This document shows positions 1 to 6,375 of a stretch of 8,937 nucleotides of DNA, one piece after another. The position numbers were made by a program, and so were the translations under genes. The notes under the pieces were generated by a model that made no database searches, had not been told where the DNA came from, and saw only the letters and a list, made by a program, of their open reading frames with translations. Source of the stretch: Pseudomonadota bacterium (lineage in GTDB: Bacteria > Pseudomonadota > Alphaproteobacteria > Rhizobiales > Rhizobiaceae); assembly GCA_023435335.1 (NCBI GenBank), contig JAEYRU010000179.1:1-8937 (forward strand). Direction: 5' to 3'. The stretch's first letter is position 1; each line of letters begins with the position of its first letter.

Positions 1-180
1 ACGAAAGCCGAGAAACTCAATCTTCTCGAAGAGATGCGCCGCAAGGCGCTTGCGCGGCAGCGCGAGACGGAGAACGAGTCCGGTCCCGGCCTCGGCACCA
101 TCGACCTGGCAATCCAGAAGGTGAGGGCCGAAGCCGAGGATGCCCATGGCGTGGCGCTGGGACGCACGACCAGCGCCTGA
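1..180 (+). CDS. C-terminal end of an unrecognised gene, 5' end outside the window
   Basis: Frame 1 is open from the first base to a TGA at 178-180 and gives 59 residues. The peptide is highly charged and probably helical: it begins TKAEKLNLLEEMRRKALARQ, and a short Gly/Pro break (GPGLG) is followed by a second charged stretch. No family signature is visible. It could be the tail of a longer protein. It could also be nearly complete, since an initiator just before base 1 or the in-frame ATG at 34-36 would make a small charged protein. It runs convergently towards the acetyltransferase gene, with about 105 nt between the two stop codons. I cannot assign a function. The coding call rests on the open frame, its codon usage and the absence of a better frame. 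Confidence 0.6.
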   Translation, partial: TKAEKLNLLEEMRRKALARQRETENESGPGLGTIDLAIQKVRAEAEDAHGVALGRTTSA

Positions 181-219
181 CCGTTCAGGACAGTCACTAA
201 CCACCTCTTCCGAGCTCAT

Positions 220-245
220 CTCCGGCTACTTCTGCAAGGCCGGAG
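220..245. repeat. short perfect inverted repeat between convergent genes
   Basis: CTCCGGC (220-226) is matched by GCCGGAG (239-245) across a 12-nt loop. It lies in the 105-nt gap between two converging stop codons, where a bidirectional terminator would be expected. Neither side carries a run of T, so an intrinsic terminator is only a weak possibility. I see nothing else in this gap. Confidence 0.25.
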
Positions 246-285
246 GGACATGAAGTCGCGAGCGCCGCCCACGATCGCAGCGCCG

Positions 286-822
286 TCAGCGCGATGAAAA
301 GGCAGCCCGCCGGAAATGGATAAGGGTCGCGTCCCTGTACGTGCCGCGCCCGCTTCGCGTGAAACCCAGCCGTGCAGCTAGCTGCAGCGAAGGCTCGTTC
401 CCTTCTGAGACGATGCAACTCTGCGGTACGCCAGGCAGATTGCGGTCGCCCCAGTCGAGAACGAGGCGCATCGCCTCGCCCGCAAACCCCTGCCCGTGCA
501 CGGCCGGAAGAAGAGCCCAGCCCGCCTCGATCGTTCCGTCGAGCGACGGTTCGATCTCGCGCTTCATGTCCATCAGTCCAGCCTCGCCGATCAGCACGCC
601 CGTCCGCCGATCTTCAATAATCCAGAAGCCGAAGCCCAGGATCGCCCACATCCCGCGAGTGCGCAGAATCCGCCCCCAGCAATCATCCCGACCGAGTGGC
701 TTGCCGCCGATGAAACGAACCACTTCCTCGTTCGACCACAGCGCCGCGTAGGCCTCGAGATCGTCCACCCTGTGCTCGCGCAGGCGGACACGCTCTCCCT
801 GGAGAACGGGGATGGCAGTCAT
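286..822 (-). CDS. GNAT-family N-acetyltransferase (RimJ/RimL-like)
   Basis: This 178-residue cytosolic protein probably transfers an acetyl group from acetyl-CoA to an amine; the substrate is unknown. It opens with the RimJ/RimL-type strand GERVRLREHRVDDLEAYAAL, followed by NEEVVRFIGG. The acetyl-CoA pyrophosphate-binding turn is HGQGFAGEA (about 109-117). The late motif is NEPSLQLAARLGF (about 142-154). Together these match the Acetyltransf_3 type. The frame stays open upstream, but I chose the ATG at 822-820 because the homologous region begins there and because it forms an ATGA overlap with the coaBC stop. The upstream Shine-Dalgarno is poor, so translation is probably coupled to coaBC. 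The gene is last in the minus-strand block. In several rhizobial genomes dut follows coaBC (from memory), so this neighbour may be lineage-specific. Confidence 0.88.
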   Translation of the reverse strand: MTAIPVLQGERVRLREHRVDDLEAYAALWSNEEVVRFIGGKPLGRDDCWGRILRTRGMWAILGFGFWIIEDRRTGVLIGEAGLMDMKREIEPSLDGTIEAGWALLPAVHGQGFAGEAMRLVLDWGDRNLPGVPQSCIVSEGNEPSLQLAARLGFTRSGRGTYRDATLIHFRRAAFSSR

Positions 823-2045
823 TGGCCGGCCAAACGTCCTGCAACAAGCGCGGCCAGCTTTTCCGCGACCTCGTCCTTGCCCATTTCGGGCCATTCCTCG
901 AGGCCTTCCGCGGAGACGATGCGTACGCGGTTGCGGTCGCCACCCATGACGCCGGCCGGTCCGATGCCGCTGTAATGCGACACGTCGTTGGCGACGATCA
1001 GGTCGGCGCCCTTCCTCGCCAGCTTGGCGCGCGCGTGCTCGATCACGTTGCCCGTCTCGGCGGCAAAACCGACGACGAGGCGAGGACGCTGCGGATGGTG
1101 CCCGACGGTCGAGAGGATGTCCGGGTTCTCGGTCAAAGCCAAGGCGGGCGCGGCCTCGCCCGGCTTCTTCTTGATCTTCTGTCCGGTCTCCGCCTCCGGT
1201 CGCCAGTCGGCCACCGCCGCGACGAAGATGCCGGCGTCGGCGGGAAGCAGTTGCTCTACCGCCGCAGCCATCTGGCGGGCGCTTTCCACGTGGACCGTCG
1301 TTACGCCCGCCGGATCCGGAATGGAAACCGGGCCGGAAACGAGGCGCACGTCAGCGCCCATGCTGGCGAGCGCGGCGGCGATCGCATGACCCTGCTTGCC
1401 GGAGGAACGGTTGGCGATGAAGCGCACCGGGTCGATGGGCTCGTGGGTGGGGCCGGACGTCACCACGATCCTCTTGCCAGCTAGTGGCTTCGGCGATCCG
1501 TCGAGCAATGCCTCGACAGCCGCGACGATCTCCAGCGGCTCTGCCATGCGGCCCTCGCCGGCCTCGCCGCTCTCGGCCATCTCGCCACGGTTGGGACCGA
1601 CGAAGCGGACGCCGTCACGGGCAAGCGCCTCGCGGTTGCGGCGGGTAGCGGGATGATCCCACATGCGCGGGTTCATGGCGGGCGCGACAAGAACCGGCTT
1701 GTCGGTCGCCATCAGCACCGTGGAGGCGAGGTCGTTGGCGAGCCCATGCGCCATCTTCGCCATCAGGTCGGCGGTCGCCGGCGCGACAATCAGCAGGTCG
1801 GCCTCGCGCGACAGGCGGATATGCCCGACATCGTGCTCGTCCTGCCGGTCGAAGAGATCGGTGAAGACGTGATCCGCCGACAGCGCGCCGACAGCGAGCG
1901 GCGTGACGAATTCCTTCGCGGCGGCCGTCATCACGCAGCGCACGGCCGCCCCGCGCTCGCGCAGGCGGCGGATCAGGTCGAGGCATTTGTAGGCTGCAAT
2001 GCCGCCGCCGATTATGAGCAGGATGCGCTTGCCGGAGAGAGTCAT
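819..2045 (-). CDS. coaBC: bifunctional phosphopantothenoylcysteine decarboxylase / phosphopantothenate-cysteine ligase
   Basis: CoaBC catalyses two successive cytosolic steps of coenzyme A synthesis: ligation of cysteine to 4'-phosphopantothenate, then FMN-dependent decarboxylation to 4'-phosphopantetheine. The product is 408 residues, a normal length. The N-terminal CoaC half shows GKRILLIIGGGIAAYK, the active-site His75 in VGHIRLS, the flavin motif APATAD (88-93) and PAMNPRMW with Asn125. His75 and Asn125 fall exactly at the E. coli positions when translation starts at the ATG 2045-2043. That supports this start over an in-frame GTG at 2054-2052. GGGG lies just upstream of the ATG. The CoaB half begins near KRIVVTSGPTHEPIDPVRFI and contains IANRSSGKQG (Asn212, equivalent to E. 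coli Asn210), AAVADWRP and the lysine cluster KIKKK (290-294). The gene follows ubiB and a vapC relic, and its stop overlaps the acetyltransferase start. Confidence 0.97.
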   Translation of the reverse strand: MTLSGKRILLIIGGGIAAYKCLDLIRRLRERGAAVRCVMTAAAKEFVTPLAVGALSADHVFTDLFDRQDEHDVGHIRLSREADLLIVAPATADLMAKMAHGLANDLASTVLMATDKPVLVAPAMNPRMWDHPATRRNREALARDGVRFVGPNRGEMAESGEAGEGRMAEPLEIVAAVEALLDGSPKPLAGKRIVVTSGPTHEPIDPVRFIANRSSGKQGHAIAAALASMGADVRLVSGPVSIPDPAGVTTVHVESARQMAAAVEQLLPADAGIFVAAVADWRPEAETGQKIKKKPGEAAPALALTENPDILSTVGHHPQRPRLVVGFAAETGNVIEHARAKLARKGADLIVANDVSHYSGIGPAGVMGGDRNRVRIVSAEGLEEWPEMGKDEVAEKLAALVAGRLAGQ

Positions 2046-2058
2046 TCGCCCCACACGG

Positions 2059-2154
2059 TCATGCCGGCGGAAGCGCCGGCTTCACGTCCGTATGAACGAA
2101 ATCGTCGTCCTTGAAAAGCAGCGGCAGGTTGCGCGCCACCGGCAGGGCATCGGA
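2059..2154 (-). pseudogene. vapC: vapC relic: C-terminal tail of a PIN-domain toxin
   Basis: In the gap between ubiB and coaBC, the minus strand reads DALPVARNLPLLFKDDDFVH, then TDVKPALPPA and a TGA at 2061-2059. The core PLLFKxDDFxxTDV is the characteristic end of VapC-type PIN ribonucleases, where it usually follows an FGDCxAYALA segment. That segment appears here only as the shortened SDALPVA, consistent with small deletions. The antitoxin and the rest of the toxin, including the first catalytic acidic residues, are absent because intact ubiB ends only 28 nt upstream. An in-frame GTG at 2172-2170 could technically start a 37-codon peptide, but it would have no PIN fold. The likely history is a vapBC module between ubiB and coaBC that was deleted down to its last 30 or so codons. 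Assignment rests on motif recognition, not on a search. Confidence 0.78.
2063..2080. repeat. perfect 7-bp GC hairpin upstream of coaBC
   Basis: GCCGGCG (2063-2069) and CGCCGGC (2074-2080) are perfect complements around a 4-nt loop (GAAG on plus, CTTC on minus). In the minus-strand transcript the hairpin ends 17 nt before the coaBC ATG, inside the last codons of the vapC relic. No T-run follows, so it does not look like a terminator. It could damp read-through, stabilise the processed coaBC message, or belong to a dispersed palindromic repeat family. Confidence 0.4.
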
Positions 2155-2179
2155 ACGCCGACGACAATGCACCCATCCG

Positions 2180-3754
2180 CTAAGCCAACTGCCATGCAAT
2201 GAAAACCAAGGTGATCGCGATCACCCAGAGCGCCACCCGGCCGGAGCGGGTGTGGCGCGCCTCGGCACGGCCGATCCTCTCGGTGGTGTCGGCATCGAAG
2301 CGGAGGCCATGCTCGGCCATCGCGTCGATCTCGCGCGACAGGCGCTCTGTGCGGGCGGCGATGTCCGGGGCCTGGCGGGCGAGCGAAACCAGCGCGGCGG
2401 TGCCGTCGCGGACGTCCGACAGAATGCCGCGCGGGCCCAGATTATCGCGGATCCAGTGGCCCACCACGGGTTCCGAGGTCTTCCACATGTTGAAATGCGG
2501 ATCGAGTGTGCGCGCAACGCCCTCGACCACAACCATGGTCTTCTGCAGCATCAGCAACTCAGGGCGCGTGGCCATGTCGAACAGCTCGGTGATCTCGAAC
2601 AGCAGGGTCAGAAGCCGCGCCATTGAGATGCTTTCGGCCGGCTGCCCATGGATAGGTTCGCCGATGGCGCGGATTGCCTGCGCGAAGGCCAGAACGTCGT
2701 GCGTGCGCGGCACGTAGCCGGCTTCGAAATGCACCTCGGCCACCCGCGCATAGTCGCGGGTGATGAAGCCGTAGAGAATCTCGGCGAGGAAGCGGCGCTC
2801 CTTCTTGCCGAGGCGGCCGACGATGCCGAGATCGACAGCGACGATGGTGCCGTCCGGCTCGACGAAAAGATTGCCGGGATGCATGTCGGCATGGAAGAAG
2901 CCGTCACGCAGGGTGTGACGGAGGAACGACTGCACCAGGGTGGCGGCGAGACGCTCGAGATCGTGACCCGCGTTACGCAGACGCTCGACGTCCGACATCT
3001 TGAGGCCGTCGACCCATTCGAGCGTGACCACGTCGCGGCCGGTGCGCTCCCAGTCCACCCATGGGACGCGGAAGCCGGGATCCTCGCGCGTGTTTTCGGC
3101 GAGTTCGGAGAGGGCCGCGGCCTCCAGGCGCAGGTCCATCTCCATTCTGGTGGTCTGGGCCAACAGCCTCGTGACTTCCACCGGTTTGAGCCGACGTGCC
3201 GAGGGGATGAAACGCTCCTGCAGGCGCGAGGCGAGGAAATAGCTCTCGAGGTCGTTGAAGAAGCGGTGACGCACGCCCGGGCGGATCACCTTCACGGCGA
3301 CGCGGGTGCGGAGCCCGTCGCGGTCGACGAACGCGGGGTGAACCTGCGCTATGGATGCCGCTGCGACCGGCTCTCCGAACTCGAGGAAGAGATCGCCTAT
3401 CGGCCGGCCGAGCGAACCCTGGACCGCCGCCACGGCGTCGGCCGTAGGGAACGTCTCCATCCGGTCCTGCAAGCGGGCGAGGTCCATGGCGAGGTCCGCG
3501 CCCACCACATCCGGGCGTGTCGCTAGGAACTGGCCCAGCTTGACGTAGGAGGGGCCAAGCCGTTCCACGGCCCTGCCGATGCGCTCGGTTCGATCGCGCC
3601 GGCGGGACCGGCGGCGGGCAAGGACCCTGGCGACGCGCCACGCCGTACGGGGCAGTCCGTCGAGCTGGTCGCCGGGCAGTGCCGCAACCACGCCTTCGCG
3701 GACCATGATCCAGCCCGCGCGCAGCAGCCGGAAATATGCGCTGATGGTGCTCAA
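2180..3754 (-). CDS. ubiB: ubiquinone biosynthesis ABC1/ADCK-type kinase-like protein UbiB
   Basis: UbiB is a membrane-associated atypical kinase/ATPase required for ubiquinone synthesis; it is thought to help present prenylated intermediates to the UbiE-UbiI-type enzymes. The 524-residue product carries the family hallmarks in order. They are the KxGQ motif (KLGQFLATRPD, from Lys72), the Ala-rich nucleotide loop AAASIAQVH (131-139), VAVKVIRPG with Lys155, the catalytic HADMHPGN (288-295) and DLG (308-310) in place of DFG. A single C-terminal hydrophobic helix (about 506-523, WVIAITLVFIAWQLA) anchors it. The only start preserving the usual beginning MSTISAYFRLLRAG is a TTG at 3754-3752, preceded by GAGAG four nt upstream. 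The next in-frame ATG would remove 17 conserved residues. The gene begins 7 nt after the ubiE stop, so the two are surely cotranscribed. The rare start may keep its translation low or tie it to ubiE. Confidence 0.96.
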   Translation of the reverse strand: MSTISAYFRLLRAGWIMVREGVVAALPGDQLDGLPRTAWRVARVLARRRSRRRDRTERIGRAVERLGPSYVKLGQFLATRPDVVGADLAMDLARLQDRMETFPTADAVAAVQGSLGRPIGDLFLEFGEPVAAASIAQVHPAFVDRDGLRTRVAVKVIRPGVRHRFFNDLESYFLASRLQERFIPSARRLKPVEVTRLLAQTTRMEMDLRLEAAALSELAENTREDPGFRVPWVDWERTGRDVVTLEWVDGLKMSDVERLRNAGHDLERLAATLVQSFLRHTLRDGFFHADMHPGNLFVEPDGTIVAVDLGIVGRLGKKERRFLAEILYGFITRDYARVAEVHFEAGYVPRTHDVLAFAQAIRAIGEPIHGQPAESISMARLLTLLFEITELFDMATRPELLMLQKTMVVVEGVARTLDPHFNMWKTSEPVVGHWIRDNLGPRGILSDVRDGTAALVSLARQAPDIAARTERLSREIDAMAEHGLRFDADTTERIGRAEARHTRSGRVALWVIAITLVFIAWQLA

Positions 3755-3761
3755 TGGTCTC

Positions 3762-4538
3762 TCAGGTCTTCCAGCCGGAATGAAGCGCGGCGATGCCGCC
3801 GGAATAGTCGCGCCAGGTAACGCGGCCGAATCCGGCGCGCGAGATCATGGCGGCGAAATTGTGCTGGTTCGGGAACTTGCGCACCGATTCCACGAGATAG
3901 CGGTAGGGCTCGCCGTCCCCCGCGACGATCTCGCCGATGCGGGGGATCACATTGAATGACCAGGCCTCGTAGGCCTTCTCCAGTATTGGCATGTCCACTT
4001 CGGAGAATTCGAGGCAGAGGAAGCGCCCGCCCGGCTTCAGCACCCGATGCGCTTCCTCCAGCGCACGCTCGATGCGGGGCACGTTGCGGATGCCGAAGGC
4101 TATCGTGTAGGCGTCGAAGCTGCCGCTCTCGAAAGGCAGTTCCTCCGCATTCGCCTCGATGAAGTCCACATTGCCGGCAAGCCCGCGTTTTGCGGCCCTT
4201 TCGCGTCCGACTTCCAGCATCGACCCATTAATGTCGAGAACGGTGGCATGAGCGTTGCCCTGCGATGCCTCGACCACGCGAAACGCGATGTCGCCGGTGC
4301 CTCCGGCCACGTCCAGCAGCCTCCAGCCGGGTCGCGCCGGCGGATTGAGCCACGCCACCATGGCATCCTTCCACAGCCGGTGCAGGCCGCCAGACATCAG
4401 GTCGTTCATCAGATCGTAGCGTCCCGCAACGCGGTGGAACACCTCGTTGACGAGGCCCTGCTTCTCGCCCTCGCCGACACGGCGGAAGCCGTAGGACGTC
4501 TCCATGCCTCCCGCCGCGGTGGTACGTTCGTCCGACAT
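3762..4538 (-). CDS. ubiE: bifunctional demethylmenaquinone / 2-polyprenyl-1,4-benzoquinol C-methyltransferase UbiE
   Basis: UbiE is a SAM-dependent C-methyltransferase that methylates the quinol ring in ubiquinone synthesis (and demethylmenaquinone where that is made). The 258 residues show family signature 1, YDLMNDLMSGGLHRLWK, at 41-57. SAM motif I, LDVAGGTGD, is at 75-83, and the ribose-binding acidic residue is in VLDIN (Asp102). The substrate-side segment is AFGIRNV, and signature 2 is RVLKPGGRFLCLEFS at 165-179. I chose the ATG at 4538-4536, which has AGGA nine nt upstream and gives the usual length; a TTG at 4556 would add six residues with no better ribosome site. This is the first gene of the minus-strand block and diverges from add. 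In many rhizobia mutM faces ubiE (from memory), so the add neighbour is a local rearrangement or lineage trait. Confidence 0.97.
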   Translation of the reverse strand: MSDERTTAAGGMETSYGFRRVGEGEKQGLVNEVFHRVAGRYDLMNDLMSGGLHRLWKDAMVAWLNPPARPGWRLLDVAGGTGDIAFRVVEASQGNAHATVLDINGSMLEVGRERAAKRGLAGNVDFIEANAEELPFESGSFDAYTIAFGIRNVPRIERALEEAHRVLKPGGRFLCLEFSEVDMPILEKAYEAWSFNVIPRIGEIVAGDGEPYRYLVESVRKFPNQHNFAAMISRAGFGRVTWRDYSGGIAALHSGWKT

Positions 4539-4563
4539 CAAGCATTTTCCTGTCAAAAGCCGG

Positions 4564-4604
4564 CGGGACCATAGCCCATCGAATCCGCAGACGCTATTGT
4601 CCCG
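4564..4604. promoter_or_regulatory. long imperfect dyad between divergent ubiE and add
   Basis: CGGGACCATAGC (4564-4575) is the reverse complement of GCTATTGTCCCG (4593-4604) at 11 of 12 positions, around a 17-nt centre. The dyad sits in the 110-nt space between the ubiE and add starts. Each arm contains an outward-facing hexamer resembling a -10 element: TATTGT at 4596-4601 towards add, and TATGGT (minus strand, 4573-4568) towards ubiE. Neither has a recognisable -35 at the right distance. It may be an operator or a divergent promoter pair; an mRNA hairpin in either 5' leader is the alternative. No known regulator can be named. Confidence 0.45.
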
Positions 4605-4648
4605 GCCGCGATGAACGGCCGCGCCGAAGCGGCGAGTGGGGGCGTCAC

Positions 4649-5641
4649 ATGGTGCCTAGAGCGGAACTGCCCAAAGCGGAACTGCATTGCCATATCGAAG
4701 GTGCGGCCGCGCCGGAGCTGGTCGAGGCGCAGGCGCGCAAATACGGCGCCGACACCTCCGCGTTCATCCGCGACGGTTCGTTCGTCTGGCAGGATTTCAG
4801 CAGTTTCCTGGCCGCCTACGACTTCGCCGCGAACCTCTTCCGCGACGAGGAGGACTATGCGCGGCTGGCGGAATTCTACCTGACCGGCCTGGCGCGGGAC
4901 GGCGCGATCTATTCGGAGGTCTTCATCTCTCCGGACCATGCGCGCCAGGCAGGGCTCTCGCCGCAAGCCTATACCAATGCGCTGGGCGAGGGCATTCTGC
5001 GCGCCAGGGAGGCGACGGGGATCGAAGGCCGCATGATCGTCACCGGCGTGCGCCATTTCGGCGTGGAATCGGTCGTGGCGGCGGCGCGTTTCGCGGCACA
5101 ATGCGGCCATCCGCTGGTGACGGGCTACGGCATGGCCGGCGACGAGCGATTCGGCGCGGTGAGAGATTTTGCGCTAGCCTTCGATGTCGCACGCGAGGCG
5201 GGGCTCGGGATAACGATCCACGCCGGCGAACTGGCCGGCTGGCAGAGCGTCGCCGACGCCCTCGATCATGTTCGGCCCGCGCGCATCGGCCACGGCGTGC
5301 GCGCCATTGAGAACCCCGATCTGGTAAGGCGCATTGCCGACGAGGCGGTCGTGCTGGAGGTCTGCCCCATGTCGAATATCGAACTGAAGGTATTCCGCGG
5401 CCTTGCCGAGCATCCGTTCCCGAAGCTGATGGCGGCGGGTTGCAAGGTGACGCTGAACTCCGACGATCCGCCCTACTTCTGGACCTCGCTGAAGCGCGAA
5501 TACGATGTGGCGGCGGAACACTTCGGAATATCGGAGGCCGCGCTGGCGGAAGTCACGCGGACGGCGATCGAGGCGGCGTTCGTGGATGAGGAGACAAGGA
5601 CAGCGCTGCTGGCGCAGGTGGACGCCTCCGCTCCCGCGTGA
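4649..5641 (+). CDS. add: adenosine deaminase family protein (purine salvage)
   Basis: This 330-residue cytosolic metalloenzyme most likely hydrolyses adenosine to inosine and ammonia; inosine then feeds the purine-nucleoside phosphorylase encoded at the right edge. All catalytic elements of the amidohydrolase-type ADA fold are present. The first zinc pair is in ELHCHIEG (His13, His15). The third zinc His and the catalytic Glu are in GITIHAGE (His191, Glu194). The base-activating His is in RIGHG (His215), and the aspartates are in TLNSDDPPYF (Asp272/273). AGDE (163-166) is also typical. The ATG at 4649 has only a G-rich weak ribosome site (GTGGGGG). Adenine deaminases of this fold share the HxHIEG form, so the substrate could be adenine; the nucleoside-salvage neighbours favour adenosine. 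The protein begins with a small 15-nt duplication (separate entry). Confidence 0.9.
   Translation: MVPRAELPKAELHCHIEGAAAPELVEAQARKYGADTSAFIRDGSFVWQDFSSFLAAYDFAANLFRDEEDYARLAEFYLTGLARDGAIYSEVFISPDHARQAGLSPQAYTNALGEGILRAREATGIEGRMIVTGVRHFGVESVVAAARFAAQCGHPLVTGYGMAGDERFGAVRDFALAFDVAREAGLGITIHAGELAGWQSVADALDHVRPARIGHGVRAIENPDLVRRIADEAVVLEVCPMSNIELKVFRGLAEHPFPKLMAAGCKVTLNSDDPPYFWTSLKREYDVAAEHFGISEAALAEVTRTAIEAAFVDEETRTALLAQVDASAPA
4660..4685 (+). repeat. 11-bp direct repeat at the start of add
   Basis: AGCGGAACTGC occurs at 4660-4670 and again at 4675-4685, a period of exactly 15 nt (five codons), encoding RAELP then KAELH. The second copy is the conserved family start just before the zinc-binding HCH. 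The first copy looks like an in-frame duplication that lengthened the N-terminus by five residues. Confidence 0.6.
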
Positions 5642-5735
5642 CTCGACAAAGCTGTGGCTGGGCCGACGGCCGAGGTGTATCGCGGCGCGGGTTGCGGCTA
5701 ATATTGCGCCGTCGCAGGTTCTCCGGAGAAATCGA

Positions 5736-6365
5736 ATGAAGAGCGTCACCGTCGTCGACCATCCGCTGGTGCAGCACAAGCTGACGATCATGCGTAAGAA
5801 GGAGACCTCGACGGCGAGTTTCCGGCGGCTGCTGCGGGAGATTTCGCTGCTTCTCTGCTACGAGGTGACGCGCGACCTGGAGATGACCACGGTTGAGATC
5901 GAAACGCCGCTGATGACGATGCAGGCGCCGACCCTGGAGGGAAAGAAGCTGGTATTCGCTTCGGTGCTGCGAGCCGGCAACGGCCTGCTCGACGGCATGC
6001 TCGACTTGGTGCCCGCGGCGCGGGTGGCCCATATCGGGCTTTACCGCGATCCTGATACGCTGCAGGCGGTGGAGTATTTCTTCAAGGCGCCCAGCGACCT
6101 CGGCGATCGTCTCGTGATCGTGGTCGACCCCATGCTGGCCACCGCCAATTCGGCGATCGCGGCAGTCGAGAAGCTGCAGACGCGCGGAGCGACCAATATC
6201 CGCTACGTCTGCCTGCTGGCGGCGCCGGAGGGCATTGAGCGCTTTACGAACGCGCACCCGGAAGTGCCGGTGTTCACGGCGTCCATCGATAGCCATCTCA
6301 ACGATCATGGGTACATCGTGCCGGGCCTCGGCGACGCAGGCGACCGCATGTACGGAACGAAATAA
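5736..6365 (+). CDS. upp: uracil phosphoribosyltransferase
   Basis: Upp converts uracil and PRPP to UMP plus pyrophosphate in the cytosol, the key pyrimidine-base salvage step. The 209-residue product aligns end to end with the family: VDHPLVQHKLTIMR, the KxTxxxxFRRLLREIS segment, SVLRAGNGLLDGML, the PRPP loop DPMLATANS (131-139) and the uracil-binding end GLGDAGDRMYGTK. The PRPP loop has Ala-Asn where enterobacterial Upp has Gly-Gly; I recall this variant in other rhizobia. The start is certain: the ATG at 5736 has GGAG seven nt upstream (5725-5728), and everything 5' of it in this frame lies in add or the 94-nt spacer. That spacer contains TAATAT (5699-5704), a plausible -10 without a clear -35, so upp may have its own promoter or be read with add. 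Confidence 0.97.
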   Translation: MKSVTVVDHPLVQHKLTIMRKKETSTASFRRLLREISLLLCYEVTRDLEMTTVEIETPLMTMQAPTLEGKKLVFASVLRAGNGLLDGMLDLVPAARVAHIGLYRDPDTLQAVEYFFKAPSDLGDRLVIVVDPMLATANSAIAAVEKLQTRGATNIRYVCLLAAPEGIERFTNAHPEVPVFTASIDSHLNDHGYIVPGLGDAGDRMYGTK

Positions 6366-6375
6366 GGGGTGGCCC

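Noticed and set aside
220..245. Intrinsic terminator at the inverted repeat after the first gene
   Set aside because: There is a 7-bp stem with a long loop, but no T-run on either strand, so it is listed only as a repeat.
823..894. 24-codon N-terminal extension of the acetyltransferase
   Set aside because: The added segment is Gly/Arg-rich, lies wholly inside the coaBC 3' end and has no homologous look. The ATGA overlap at 819-822 gives a natural start.
822..1484. Plus-strand open frame of 220 codons opposite coaBC
   Set aside because: It is antisense to a fully supported CoaBC coding sequence, has Arg/Gly/Ala/His-rich low-complexity composition, and has no family motif. This is the usual shadow in GC-rich DNA.
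2648..3526. Plus-strand open frame of 292 codons opposite ubiB
   Set aside because: UbiB on the minus strand has every catalytic motif in the same bases. The antisense frame has no recognisable domain or ribosome site.
4551..4556. TTGACA on the minus strand as a -35 box for ubiE
   Set aside because: A -10 at normal spacing would fall at or inside the ubiE start codon. The hexamer overlaps the ribosome-binding region and is probably chance.
5866..6160. Upp as a catalytically altered enzyme, because of ATANS instead of ATGGS in the PRPP loop
   Set aside because: The rest of the protein is canonical, and I recall the same loop variant in other rhizobial Upp proteins, so it is probably a lineage form and not a loss of function.
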